From the NCBI RefSeq assembly GCF_002234675.1, contig NC_019868.2, positions 26,736,293 through 26,800,292 of the forward strand: a DNA stretch of 64,000 nt. Reading direction: 5' to 3'. Under the pieces are notes generated by a model. The model was not told the origin of the DNA, did not search any database, and saw nothing but the letters and a program-made list of their open reading frames with translations. The position numbers and the translations under genes were made by a program. This DNA is from Oryzias latipes. Its lineage: Eukaryota > Chordata > Actinopteri > Beloniformes > Adrianichthyidae. Positions 37,701 to 48,400 of the stretch are shown here, in pieces (position 1 is the stretch's first letter; every line of letters begins with the position of its first letter).

Positions 37701-40700
37701 GGGTCTAGATGACGTTGGAGGCACGTTAACGTTGGGAGTGGGGTCATCTGGACCCCACAAGATAGCCAAAGGGCTAGACATGTAGTTTCTCTGACTGGAA
37801 CTTTTTGCTGTAACTTCTAGTGAGCCTGAGAGTCGAAAACCTTTGCAGCCCGCTGCTTGCAGCACCCCCATAGAGTAGAATTTGTCCTGCGGTCCAGCTG
37901 AGCAGCCGGCAGGCATCTCCGGTGTTTGTTCTGGTGCGTGGCGGCCTAAATCCTGCTTCTCTTCCCTCAGAAAGGCCTCCCGGACACCCAGGCGAAGTTC
38001 CACATCCTCTTCCTCTTCTTCTCGGCGTCCATGTTTTCCGTCAGCCTGGCTTCGCTCTTCATCTATCACTGCTGGCTCGTCTGCAAGAACAGATCCACGC
38101 TCGGTGGGTGTGCCCCCCACCACCACCACCACCACCTTGCTGCTGCTGTTTGCAAACTAATCCCAGTTTACCTTTTACTATAAATCTGAAGGAAGGGTTC
38201 GCAGCATTTTTGTGCCGCTTCTTAAACGAGATGAGCTCTGCTCTCTGAGCCATTGTCAGTGTGAGTCCCTCATTAGGAGGACACAGTGGGACACTTTGTC
38301 TTGAGGGGAGTGGATAATCCAGGAGTAAGTTACAGAGTAATGCAAGGAAACAAGGCTCACAGCAGCAAGCGGCTTGGAAACAGACACGATCTGCTGTTCA
38401 GAAGGAGAACTCACACCTGGTGAAGATCAACAGACACTTTCTCTTCCCGTTGATGCCATTCATCTGCCGCCTGACCGATCTCCTGTCATCACACAGATAA
38501 CAGATTTTATGAAGTCTCAGAAGGCTGACCGACTTCCTATCTCTGTTTTCCCAGAGGCAGTGCGAGCTCCTGTGTTTCGTCATGGCACGGACAAGAACGG
38601 ATTCAGTTTGGGGGTCAGTAAGAATTTCCGCCAAGTCTTTGGAGATGAAGCGAAGTACTGGCCTGTTCCTGTCTTCTCCAGGTAAGACCATCCACCGGAG
38701 GCTCCTTTGGGAGTTTCTTCAACTTTCCAGTTTGCTCTAACAGTTTATCTTTAAAAGCTGTTTTTTTTCACAATGCTTTTAGGTCCAACCCCAGCTTCTC
38801 TTCTAAAAGATTTTTTTCATTGTATTATACAATAATTCCACAAAAAACCTGAAACTGTAAACAAAAACTAAATTCCGAGTGGTAAATTTCATTTTTTTTA
38901 CTGCAAAAATCTAAAAAATTGTGACCAAACTGATTTCATGTTTCTACAACAAATATCAAAATTGTCAGGACACAATAAAAATGTATATAAAAAAAGCAAA
39001 GCAAAGACAAGTTCTAAACAATATGTAAAAGACTTAAAAAACAGAGGAAGCTTCCCTGAAATATTTAGGAAGTTACAGGGATTTATTCCAACAGGTATCA
39101 CAATTATGTGTCAGAACTGTTATCGTGTTTGTTCTAAACAAAACATTTTGACGTCCATAAACCTTTTTGGTCTGCATCATTGTAAACCACCAACATGAGC
39201 AGAGACTAAGGATTAAGTAGATGATTATTGAACGACTGGAAGAAAAATATTAAAATATTTTATAGTTTTAAACTCCAATCATCTTTTGATCTATTTTAAA
39301 AGCCTTCCCAGTGGTCTTTTAATCATGATTGTGCTGTTTTTGGCCAAAAAAGAAACACGTGTGTCATCCTGAGACATCGTTTCTGTGTAGTGGGCGGAAC
39401 TAATGGTGCAGAGTGAGCCTGCCCCCATTTCCCATTATCTCTTTGTTTATATTACATACATTTTGTTAATTTAGGTCTTCCAACATCAGAAAAAGGCTAC
39501 AAAATGTGTTAAAAACACGTTGCAAATAACTCACAGTACGATCAGTGAAAGCACGACCAGAAAACAGACGAGACAGAAGGATTGCCGGTGTGGGTACCGG
39601 ATGTTCTCGGGTTGCCGGATGTTCTCGGGGTCCTTCGGGGTCCTTCGACCAATGATGACGTCACACTATTTGATTGGCTGTAAGTTGCCACGACCAATGA
39701 GTTAACGTCGCTAAGTTTTTAAAAAAACTTTATTGACAATTGCGGTATCATACATTAACAATGACATTAACGTTAACAACGAACAATTACGATGTAATCA
39801 ATATTGCCTCGAAGATCAGTCACCATTGCCAAATATAAAATAATGACATAGAAAATAAAGAATAGAGGGGAAAAAGAGAAACAATGAACATAACACACAA
39901 ATAAATAAAAACATAAGTAAAATAAAATAAAGGAACATAGAAATAAATCTAAGTAGTCTAATACTAGTTAAGTTAGGGGTACTCGTGAAGTTTGTATTTC
40001 TGAACAAAACTAAGCAATTTCAATCTTCTTTTTCATATAATGAAGTGATTGAAAGCAAAAACAGAGCTCTTTATTAAATGTTATAAAAGTGGTTTGGTCT
40101 TCAAAACTTGACCTCACCAAGATGGCGGTGCTCTCCTCCCATGAGGAACCACGTGATGTCTCCTCTAGTGATATAACTCATTTGAAGGGCCCTGAAGGAC
40201 CCCGAGAACATCCGGCAACCCGAGAACATCCGGTACCTACACCGCGAAGGAGGGTCTAAGGGCAGGGATGTCCAGTTGAGTTTAGTCTGTTTAGTTAGTG
40301 CAATTTAGCTTTTTCCTATTGAATTCTGTGATTCATGATCTTTTGATTTTATGTTTTACTTTTTCAATTACCGATACGAAGCCCATCGAGACAACTGTTG
40401 TGAATTTGGGCTATACAAATAAAATTGAATTGAATTGAAATTGAATTGAATTTCACAATGAAGAAAAGGTTTATGCTTCAGGTCAGCAAGCACAAAGCTC
40501 GGATGCTGTGATCCAGTCCATGTGCTGACCTGTCAGACCTAATTGATCAAAATTTGTTAATATTTTTTGGACAACTGGAAAAGGTAACCAGTATTTTAAC
40601 AGAAAAAGATTTCGAAAGCATTTGTAAATGTGTTGGATCTGAAATTACAGTCAGAATAAAATGTTTCCTCTTTAATGATTTTATAGTTTGGGCGATGGCT

Positions 40701-41458
40701 GCTCATTCCCAACCTGCCTGGTAAATATGGACCCCGAGTCACCCACGAGCTCCAACTCTGCCAGCAAGAGGTGAGCGGGAACGGCTCCAATCCTTTCAGA
40801 TCAAAGAAGCCATTCATTCCTAACACGCAAGGTTAAATTGGATCTCTAAGTGACGTTTTGTGAGTGTGTGTGGGTCATTTTAGTTCAGCAGAGGGCCGCC
40901 ATCAGTTCCCGTCCAAACCGCTGAGAGAGAGCCAGAGCAGGCTGCTCACCAGCACCCCCTCCTGGGCAGAAAATGAAAGTGCAGCAGACAAGGAAAGGAA
41001 AGGTAACTGAGTTCACCTTGATTTATGCAGCACTTTTTTTTTCTTTTAACACGTACGTTCCTTTGCAAAGGAAATGCATAATGCAAGACAAAATGATAAA
41101 TGGCACCAATAAAATGAAATATAGATCATTAAATAAATGAGCAAAAAGGCCATAATGATAACTTTTTAATCATAAGTAAACATATTTGTACTTTTACATA
41201 CAATGCATGATGCACTGAATTCAATAAATATCAAGTTAAAAGAGATAAATTGTTTGCATGGTTTTATTATTGGAATTGGTTAGGCTGCTGAACTGGAATA
41301 TCCTTTAAAAAACGTTTTTTTTAACCTTTGAATTAAAGAAAAACAGCCTCCTACCTTTATAATTCATGCCGAATGCAATTCATGAAACACATTTTACTTT
41401 TCTGTGTCTTTACTTAGGCGCCAACAACCCTGGAATGACCATAGAGAATGAAGCTTGA
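28758..41458 (+). CDS. zdhhc2: ZDHHC2 palmitoyltransferase, complete (12 coding exons)
   Basis: Membrane S-acyltransferase that attaches palmitate to cysteines of target proteins (PSD-95 is a known ZDHHC2 substrate). Exons: 28758-28884, 31138-31164, 32644-32738, 34401-34521, 34670-34739, 34852-34884, 35280-35400, 37971-38103, 38555-38681, 40687-40770, 40884-41002, 41418-41458 (TGA). Total 1098 nt, 365 residues, against 367 in human. Start [20 protein letters not shown] fits ZDHHC2. Domains: TM1 in exon 1, TM2 in exon 3 ([13 protein letters not shown]), then the cysteine-rich domain in exons 4-7 ([37 protein letters not shown]), TM3 ([14 protein letters not shown]) and TM4 ([18 protein letters not shown]), TTxE-like and aromatic positions after TM4, and a cytosolic tail with SQSRLL and SNSASKS. 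Tail motifs SxxxLL and NP, described for ZDHHC2 endocytic sorting, are both present (SQSRLL, NNPGMT). ZDHHC15 and ZDHHC20 are the closest alternatives; the tail and synteny favour ZDHHC2. Confidence 0.97.
31760..32010 (-). mobile_element. Partial inverted-repeat MITE (ACTGTATATGAGAACTGG family)
   Basis: In the ZDHHC2 intron after exon 31138-31164. Blocks CTCACCAATGCCAAAGGAGC, AAAATCTGTCAATCAGAAG, CTTCCTGTTTGGAACTTGAG and the end CACTCAGTCCAGTTCTCATG match the other copies. The far terminus is degraded. Confidence 0.65.
32779..32992 (+). mobile_element. TTAA-flanked, piggyBac-like MITE
   Basis: Begins TTAA-CCCTTGTGCTATCTTAG and follows the 36281 copy nearly base for base (CTACCATGACAAAGGTGGAT, GTTCAGAGCACTGTCTAGTG). 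The right end is decayed (CTAAGACAGCACAATTAC). Confidence 0.8.
33005..34003 (-). mobile_element. L2/CR1-like LINE fragment (C-terminal reverse transcriptase and 3' end)
   Basis: On the - strand a frame at about 33530-33830 reads [20 protein letters not shown], then [20 protein letters not shown] and LNWLPV, the pattern of the L2-clade reverse-transcriptase C-terminus. Downstream on the - strand is a 3'UTR-like stretch ending in an (ATG)n tail at 33005-33030. The usual core catalytic motif is not present, so this is a 5'-truncated dead copy inside a ZDHHC2 intron. The part above 33840 is less certain. Confidence 0.75.
34852..34884 (+). CDS. zdhhc2: ZDHHC2 33-nt exon carrying the DHHC motif
   Basis: Acceptor CATTACAG, donor GTACGT. 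It encodes the completion of Lys, then [10 protein letters not shown] and the first two bases of Trp. The catalytic Cys of DHHC is here. The exon is phase 2 on both sides and 33 nt long, so its removal would leave K-VNNC in frame. Confidence 0.95.
36281..36484 (+). mobile_element. Intact 204-bp TTAA-flanked, piggyBac-like MITE
   Basis: Perfect TTAA at 36277-36280 and 36485-36488. Ends are CCCTTGTGCTATCTTAG and CTAGGATAGCACAAGGG. This is the best-preserved copy in the window. It sits in a ZDHHC2 intron. Confidence 0.85.
37554..37773 (+). mobile_element. TTAA-type MITE, diverged copy
   Basis: TTAA (37550-37553) then CCCTTCTTAGATGACCCCAC, with the same inner blocks as the 36281 copy (GACAAAGGTGGATAAAGG, CATGGACACCAGTGACGATC). 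It has a duplicated GACCCC region and a right end GATAGCCAAAGGGCTAG instead of TTAA. It lies just upstream of ZDHHC2 exon 8. Confidence 0.75.
39588..40242. mobile_element. 655-bp element with 49-bp near-perfect terminal inverted repeats
   Basis: Left arm 39588-39636 and right arm 40194-40242 are inverted copies that differ at one position. Each arm holds CCGGATGTTCTCGGG twice in tandem. The interior includes AAAACTTTATTGACAATTGC (reverse of a poly(A)-signal-like tail) and CAAGATGGCGGTGCTC. No coding capacity seen. It lies in the ZDHHC2 intron before exon 40687. Confidence 0.8.
40243..40440 (+). repeat. LINE-tail-type repeat, + copy
   Basis: Reverse complement of the 1388 repeat: GCGAAGGAGGGTCTAAGGGC at its left, GAAGCCCATCGAGACAACTG, then GGGCTATACAAATAAAATTG and tandem AATTG units at the 3' end. 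It abuts the right arm of the 39588 element with no gap. Confidence 0.7.
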
Positions 41459-42617
41459 GTCCGGTCGACAACTTTGAACCACAAAGTGGGTTTACAGTCA
41501 CACAGAAAACATGCGGCGAAAAGTGAGATAAAAACATATTTTTGTTTGGTTTTCTCCTCCACCAGATGGATGGATGGATGGATGGATGCCGCCCCCCTCT
41601 GTGCCTGTCAGAGTGTGACGTGGTGTAGACATCCGCCCCCTGAGGCGGAGTTATTCTTCTTCTCGTTAGTTATCATCGCTATTCTTATCACCTGTTTGTC
41701 TGAGTCCGGCAAACGGAAATCCGAATTGCATTCCAGCGATCGGCTGTGATCTGTATGTAAATATGCACACGGCAGTGGTGGAGTTGATGTTTTGTATTTG
41801 TCTTTTCTAAATGAGCATCAGATGAATTTTTCCTGAAAATTCTGTACAAAATAATTAGAAAAAGCAGTTTGCCAAATGTTGAAGATGGTTACAAAAAGTA
41901 AACGTGTGGATGTGCAGACGGTTAGTTTTCGGCGTGTTTCTTGAAGGAGGCGGACTCTTCTTCCCTCCCCATGGAGTATTGTGTAAGTGACGCATGTTCT
42001 CATCTCAGGATGTCAACACAAACTTGTTTTCGAAGCAAAAAAAAAAAAAAAAAGTGTAGTCATTAGTAATATACAACAAGGGCTCTTTTGACTCCTGACA
42101 GCACGAGTGAGGACATTTCACCCAAAGGTGCTCTGTGCTGCTAAAGTGTCCAGTCCCCCCCCCTCCCCTCTCTCCTCCTCTTCCTCCCTCCTGCCAAATA
42201 TCTGAAGTACTGTTTGGCAGTTCACACCAAGCTGCTGGCCACAAGCTTCCTGACTGTTTCTTTCTCTGGCGGGTCGGCCGACCCACTGCTGCGGGAAAAA
42301 AAAAAAAAGTTTCTGTGAGTCTGCTGCAGATTTGTTCATCTTAAAGAACCCAGATTGCGTCAGGTTTTGTCCGGTTTCACCTGCTGTGGCTGCGCTGAAG
42401 AGTAAATTTACTGTAGTTACATGTTTATGGACAAAAGTATTGGGACGCCTGACTATGACATTGTTATTTCTGTCTGAGTCCGTCTGCTAAAAACTCCACA
42501 CCAACCAGTGTTTTAGCTTTAAAACATGTGGGTCTGTAGTAGGTAATTTGCTGGATGTGATTGGCCCACACCACTATTTTTCTTCTGTGGAATTTCCAAC
42601 CCTCCATCTGTTTTCCA

Positions 42618-42865
42618 GACCTACTGAATCCCTTTTGGGGGTTGCTGGAGCCTATCCCATGTCTCATTGGGTGAGGCAAAATCCACCTCATTGTGTTGCA
42701 GGGCCACATGCACATTCTAGGAGCAATTTAGAGAAACCTATCAACCTATGAGGCATGTTTTTGGACTGTGGGAGGGGGCCCAGACTTGAGCGGGGGCTGG
42801 GATTTGAACCAGGGGTTTTCTTGCTGGTAAGCAGGGGCACTAGCCACTACACCACCGTTCAGCCC
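42618..42865 (-). mobile_element. V-SINE-related copy, reverse orientation
   Basis: On the - strand: GGTGGTGTAGTGGCTAGTGC (A box), CCAGCAAGAAAACCCC, CTGGTTCAAATCCC (B box), CCCACAGTCCAAAAACATGC, GGATAGGCTCCAGCAACCCC. The conserved TGTGTGGAGTTTGCATG core is deleted. Confidence 0.75.
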
Positions 42866-43102
42866 CATGGCTGAAACAGAGCAAAAGGTCAAAGTGTTTT
42901 TGGTGCACCTCAGTGGAGGAAGTGTGTTCTGCATCGTTTCGTCGCCATTCTTGGCTTTGGATTTTAGGATGTGCAGCTCAACGTGCAGCGGCCACCGATG
43001 CTGTGATTCAATAGATACTGATGCCAAGTTCTGAGTTTGTTGACCCCACAATGTGAAATTTGAAAAAAGGTAAATGACATGCACTTATACAGCGCATAAG
43101 TG

Positions 43103-43245
43103 CATGACCCAACTCCCAACGTTAACGTGCCTAGGATAGCTCAAGGGTTACCCACCAGGAGCAGTGTGGGGTTCTTGCCCAAGGGCACTTTGACCTGCAA
43201 TCTTCCGATCAGAGGTCAACCGCTCTACCTCTGCACCACGGCGTG
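43103..43245 (-). mobile_element. MITE tail joined to a SINE tRNA-like head
   Basis: 43103-43150 is the right end of the TTAA-type MITE (CCCAACTCCCAACGTTAACG, CTAGGATAGCTCAAGGGTTA). 43150-43245 is the reverse complement of a tRNA-like head (CCGTGGTGCAGAGGTAGAGC on the - strand) shared with the 56147 copy. Confidence 0.6.
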
Positions 43246-43530
43246 ATGAAAATGTGATGAAATGATACAAACACATACAATCTGCTACTGCAGGCCACCT
43301 GTTCATCACAGGGCTAAATTGATGCAAATTAGCTGGAGCACACTCCTGCAGTCTGATGTTATCTGCCAGGATAATGCACCAGTTTGACTATTTCTCATGT
43401 TTTGCCCTGGTTAGTGTCTCTGCGGCCTGTCCTCACGTGAACAGGTGCCTCATGTGGACGGACACACAACCCCTCTCACCATAGGGGCAGTTTTGAATGT
43501 AAATCTATATTATAGTCTGTGAGAAAAAGC

Positions 43531-43852
43531 TAGCTGCGCAGTGGTTGGCGCTCATGCCTCACAGCAAGAAGGCCCTTGGTTCAAGTCCCTTTTTGTGTGG
43601 AGTTTGCATGTTCTCCCTGTGCATGCGGGGTTTTTCTCCGGCTTCCTCCCACCGTCCAAAAAACATGCTTCATCTGCTAATTGGTCACTCTAAATTGACC
43701 CTAGGTGTGAATGTGAGTGTGTAATGGGTGTGACCCTGTGACAGACTGTGGACCTGTCCAGGGTGTCCCCTGCCTTTGCCAATAAGTGGCCGGGATGGAC
43801 TCCAGCAGCCCTGTGACCCCGAAAGGGATAAACGGAAGAAAATGAATGAACG
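43531..43852 (+). mobile_element. V-SINE (DANA/mermaid-like)
   Basis: A box GCGCAGTGGTTGGCGC, CCTCACAGCAAGAAGGCCC, B box GGTTCAAGTCCC, core TGTGTGGAGTTTGCATGTTC, then CTCCCACCGTCCAAAAAACA, CTGTGACAGACTG and a GAATGAACG tail. About 320 bp, nearly full length. Confidence 0.85.
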
Positions 43853-44217
43853 AAAAAAGAATGAATAAAAAAAAGCTCCTTTAGGATGTTGTAATTATGG
43901 AAGAAATGCATGAAAAAGAACACAGCTGGGATCTTCTTGCTCCAGGGGCAGAAAGCTCAAACTGGAATGAAACTTTCATTTATCGCTGCATCACGGCTCT
44001 TCTGAACACCTTTCATTAGGTCCCGATACTTCTGTCCACGCAGCCGCTCCAAAGTTCTTTTGATCGTGGAGACTTTTGGGACAGAAGATCAGAATGTTTA
44101 GTCTTTAAAACAAACAAAAAAAATCGTATATATATATATTTTTCTATTCTGTCTGTATAGATCTTGACGACAAGGATGTGAGGCGATGAAATGTACAGCT
44201 GGTGATGCCTTTTCAAA

Positions 44218-44286
44218 ATAAAACAAGCTCATTTTCCATTTCAGCCAGAGTTCCAACAGCATTTTTTTATGGTACAAAACTTTATT
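44218..44286. terminator. Candidate convergent poly(A) signals of ZDHHC2 (+) and CNOT7 (-)
   Basis: AATAAA on + at 44218-44223, and TTTATT at 44281-44286, which is AATAAA on -. The two genes converge here. No polyadenylation data; other hexamers exist nearby. Confidence 0.4.
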
Positions 44287-45414
44287 TACAAAACAAAAAC
44301 ATTCCTTTTTTGTTGCACGTATATATATGTATATCTATATATATATATACATATATATATCTTTACTCCTTTGCAGTGTGGGAGGTGAACTGCAGAAAAT
44401 AAGGGGGGGGGGGGCTCTGGCGGTCAGTTTGTGACACAGGCAGGTTACACTTCAACACACGTATGCACGTCTGCACACTGTGCTACTAGTACTACACAGC
44501 ATTTATTTCAGCTTCAGGACATGCGGCCATTTGACGCAGCGAGAACAGGAAAGGCGTGGCGTTGATGAGGTTTGGAGGGTAAAACCGGCTTTCTCCTGTT
44601 TTCTTATTTTATTCCAACACTGAAATGTTACAAAACCTAGATTGCAATAAAACTGAAAGTTCACTCTGAAGAGAGTAATTTTTAAGCCCCCACACACCTA
44701 AGGGGGCGGAGCTATGAATCACTTTGAATGAAGGCGGTTCCACACACACTTTCCTACATTCTAGTAGCTGTTGAACATTTTCAGAAATGCAACAGAAAAA
44801 CTTTTTTTTTTCCTTCTTCATCCAGAGGAGGAGGAAGGAGCTTCTTTACAGGAAAACCTCCTTTATGAGAGTGAAACGCACAGATTATCATGCATGTAAA
44901 CGCACAGATTCCTGCTCTGATGAATGTGGGGTCGTTGTGTTGAGCTCACAATTAAAAAAATTATAACGGGGGGGGGGGGGTTAAAACGGAAGGACGCAGC
45001 TCTGCTTTAAGGCTGAGTGTGGTGGAGTTAAAGGTTTTTTTTTTTCACATATTCACAACGTAAAAAACAAGAAAAATGTTGAAAGGGAACACAAGAGGAG
45101 AGACGCACACCAGGAACATGTTCAGCTTTCCACATAAAATCAGGTCAGAGCTTTAAAGTGCATGAACATTTCTACAGAACACTTTAGGAAAACTAAAATC
45201 CCATCTTTTCAAGCATGTTAAATGGAACTGAACAGCACATGGTCTGTAGGAATAAAAGCCTCGGCGGGCACCATCGGCTCCGGCGGCTGCCATTCTGAGG
45301 GAACGGCTTGCTGAATGACGCTGCACACGTCGTTGTGGTTCGTTCGCCGTTTCGTCAGCTGGCCGCCGGAGGTCGGACTCTGTGCCGTGGCGGCGGGAGA
45401 GCGACGGGGCGCCG
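44281..45414 (-). other. cnot7: Probable CNOT7 3'UTR
   Basis: Runs from the CNOT7 stop to a - strand AATAAA at 44281-44286. It contains a TA-rich run (about 44330-44360), poly-G tracts at 44404-44414 and 44967-44980, and no coding signal. Confidence 0.45.
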
Positions 45415-48400
45415 TCACGACAGCTGCTTGTTGGCCTCCTCCTCGTACGCGTTTCCCGTTCCGTTCTGGACGTAGGCAGAGGCGGAGCCCAGGCCGTACA
45501 GGTGACCACAGTACTTTGCATCGTCGATGTGATCCTCAAAGAACATCTGAGGGAGTTTTAAAAAAAAAACAAAGTATTGTAAAAGCAGAAGAAGATCAGT
45601 TTATCTGTTGCTTTAGAGAAATGCTGTAAACTGTACAAAAGAAATATTCAGTGAAGGAGTTAGAACTTAAAAAGTCTGAATTCTATAAGAAAAAAACGTT
45701 AAGGGGAAAAGATCTGAATTTTCCAAAATAAAAGCATTATTCTGGAGCTACTTGAAAATTTGAAGGGAAAAAAGTCATTTCAACGTGTTGTGTGTTTGTG
45801 GTTAAGAGTAATTATACAGTCAAGAGGATGGCATCATCTTCATTCATCTTTATTTTCAAATCAATTAATCACTTAATATCAGCATCTGTATTTTTTTATT
45901 ATGTTTTTCCTTCATTTTTAATTTTAGAAATAAATCAATAAAATCAAACCAAACCTTTTATTTTGAAAAACGTGAAACTTTTTTTCATGTAGTGACTTTT
46001 TGTGCAATTTAACCAACAAAAAAAATGTACTCTCTGTAATATTTAATTGACAGTAATTTAACACAATAAAAAAATAGAATAAAATAAAATCCAGAGCATT
46101 CATTTCAGAAACCTTCTCCTCCTCTTCCTCGCTCTCACCTCTCTCATCTTGAAAAACGCCATGCCTGTGAGTAAGGAGTCAGAGCCGGCCTGATGCTGGG
46201 GTCCGATCCTCTCCAGCTCCAGCTGCTCGGCGACTTCCTGCAGCCCGCCCTGAACGCAACATTGCCACAGGATCAGAGCCCAGCAACATCTGACGTTTTT
46301 ACAGAAACTCTGCCCATAATGACCGAAATCATTCAGCTTTTTCGGAGTTTGGAAAAATCGATTGAGCGATAAATCGCGATACGTATCGAATCGTGGGACG
46401 CTTGCCGATGCACACCCCAAGTAAATATAGTAAAACTCCTGTCTTAGGTTGAAATTTAGAGCATAAAAGTAAAAAGTCTACATTAAAAGATGCCTTTTTT
46501 GGGGGAGATTAACCTCCGGTTAATGGGACTGAGTGTCCCCAGCAACCTTACAAAGTGGTGAAAATCTAGAATTCTACATTTCAAATGTCAGAATACTGAT
46601 GTCCAATTTAATTATAATGTTTAAAATAGTTAAAGTTTTACACCGCCGTTTCTTTAAAGTCTGTTTATACCAATATCTTAAGTATTTTTCTTCTAAAGAA
46701 TCAGTGAAAAGCTTAAAAGTACGATTCTTGTTTTTTGCCATTTTGCTCCACAACTAAACAAAAAGATGAATTTCTGGAAATCTTAGATGCTACTTTAAAG
46801 CTGGTGTGATATAACAAGCAGTCTTTGCTTGGGTACCTTCAGGTTTTTGCAGCTCTTCATGAGGTACTTGACATCGTAGATGACCGGGAAGTACAAGCGG
46901 AGAATCTCAAAGAAATCAGCCTCCTCCTCCGGTAGGTTTGCATTAGAAAGAATTTTGATCAAGTATCCAAAGTCGTAGCCGCTGCGAAACACAAAGACAC
47001 CGTTATTGTAAAACTCCAACCAGCAAAAAAAAGAAAGAAAAACGTTTTACTTCCAAGCACAGATTGTAGGAAAACTGTAGGAAATGCTACAGTTACAACA
47101 GCTGTCCACTGGGGGGCGACATTGCCTAAACAAAAACAAAAAAACTGGCATATGGGGTCAAATCAGAATCAGCTAAAGGTGAATGATAGATCAGATTTGA
47201 GAAAAGACTGTCTAAAAAAAGTTTTAAACTAGACAAATATGAAAGAAATGTTGAAAATGTGAAAGACAAAAATTGTAAATTTGAAAAAAAGAATATTAGT
47301 AACAGCTGCTGTTTGGCAAATTTTAACGTATGTTTTTTCCTTTAGACCTAAATTTACAGTTTTAATTCTGACTTTTAGTTAGTCGATCCTAATTTTACCC
47401 GGGGGGCGGAGCTTTGTGCTCATTGGCTACCGGTGTTTGATTGACACCAGGTGACAGGTTTCAGTGATGTCGTTTCCACCCCCAAACAGCATCTGTTGAC
47501 GGCCCCGTCTGTGTCATCCCTATTCAGATGTGACGTACAGTAGTGATAAGAGCTTTTTCTTCTTTTTTCCCTACATTTTTTGAATTTAAAATATTTCTCT
47601 TTCAAATTTATAACATATGGTTTTGAGTCCAAAGCTGTTTTCAACAGCTCTGCTTGTCCTGTGAACTTTTTCTTCTGCCTCGCCGCATCATTTTCAGAAA
47701 CGTTTAGGGCGTTCACATCCTTTTGCGAAGGAGATTGTTTTCCTTGTTTTGGTTCGTCTCTCCTCCGGTAAACCGGCGCTGAATACAGAACAACGATAAT
47801 GACTGAAGGAAGTCGCCTTGAAAGAAAAAGTGACAACATCCAAACCTAACGATAAGAAGGAAAGTCTTTGGTGCTGCGCAGATGTGAAAAATCGTTCAAC
47901 TTAAACCTAAATATCTCCTAAAAAGGAAGCGATTAGCTAAAAACAACACAAAAAAACAGGTAGAGACATATAGGTTTGTTATAAAATAAAAGATGCAGCG
48001 GCGCGGGATGCAGAGTTTGTTATTTAAGCTTGAAAAAGACGATGACTTTACCGTCAATAACAAACGTGAAGAGCAACTATTGATGGGGGGCTACCTATGG
48101 AAGGAGAGCCACTTGATTCCGTCACAGAGCACCACTCCTGATGTCATCAGCAGCTCTGCAAAGAACAGCGTCTCGATGCCTTCTTCCTCGTGCTTCTTGA
48201 ACTGAATTCCTGAAGTGGTCAGGAGCTCGATGGAGTCCTGCGCGTACATGTCCTCTCTGGTTAAAACAATAAATACATAAATGAAATAAATAAATAAAAC
48301 ACATCTCTGTTTCTAAGCTTCACGCTTTCATTCCAAAAAAACAACAAACAAAACGCCACAGAATAACCATTAAAAAACTTAAACTTTGTAGGTTTGCTCA

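Larger units (their letters stand above)
41459..44240 (+). other. zdhhc2: Probable ZDHHC2 3'UTR / downstream region
   Basis: No further coding. It holds two V-SINE copies (42618-42865 reverse, 43531-43852 forward) and a SINE/MITE remnant at 43103-43245. A candidate + strand AATAAA is at 44218-44223. Whether the transcript reaches that far is inferred. Confidence 0.4.

Noticed and set aside
37683..38135. 150-codon - frame opposite ZDHHC2 exon 8
   Set aside because: Antisense shadow of the exon and of a MITE; composition and lack of homology argue against a gene.
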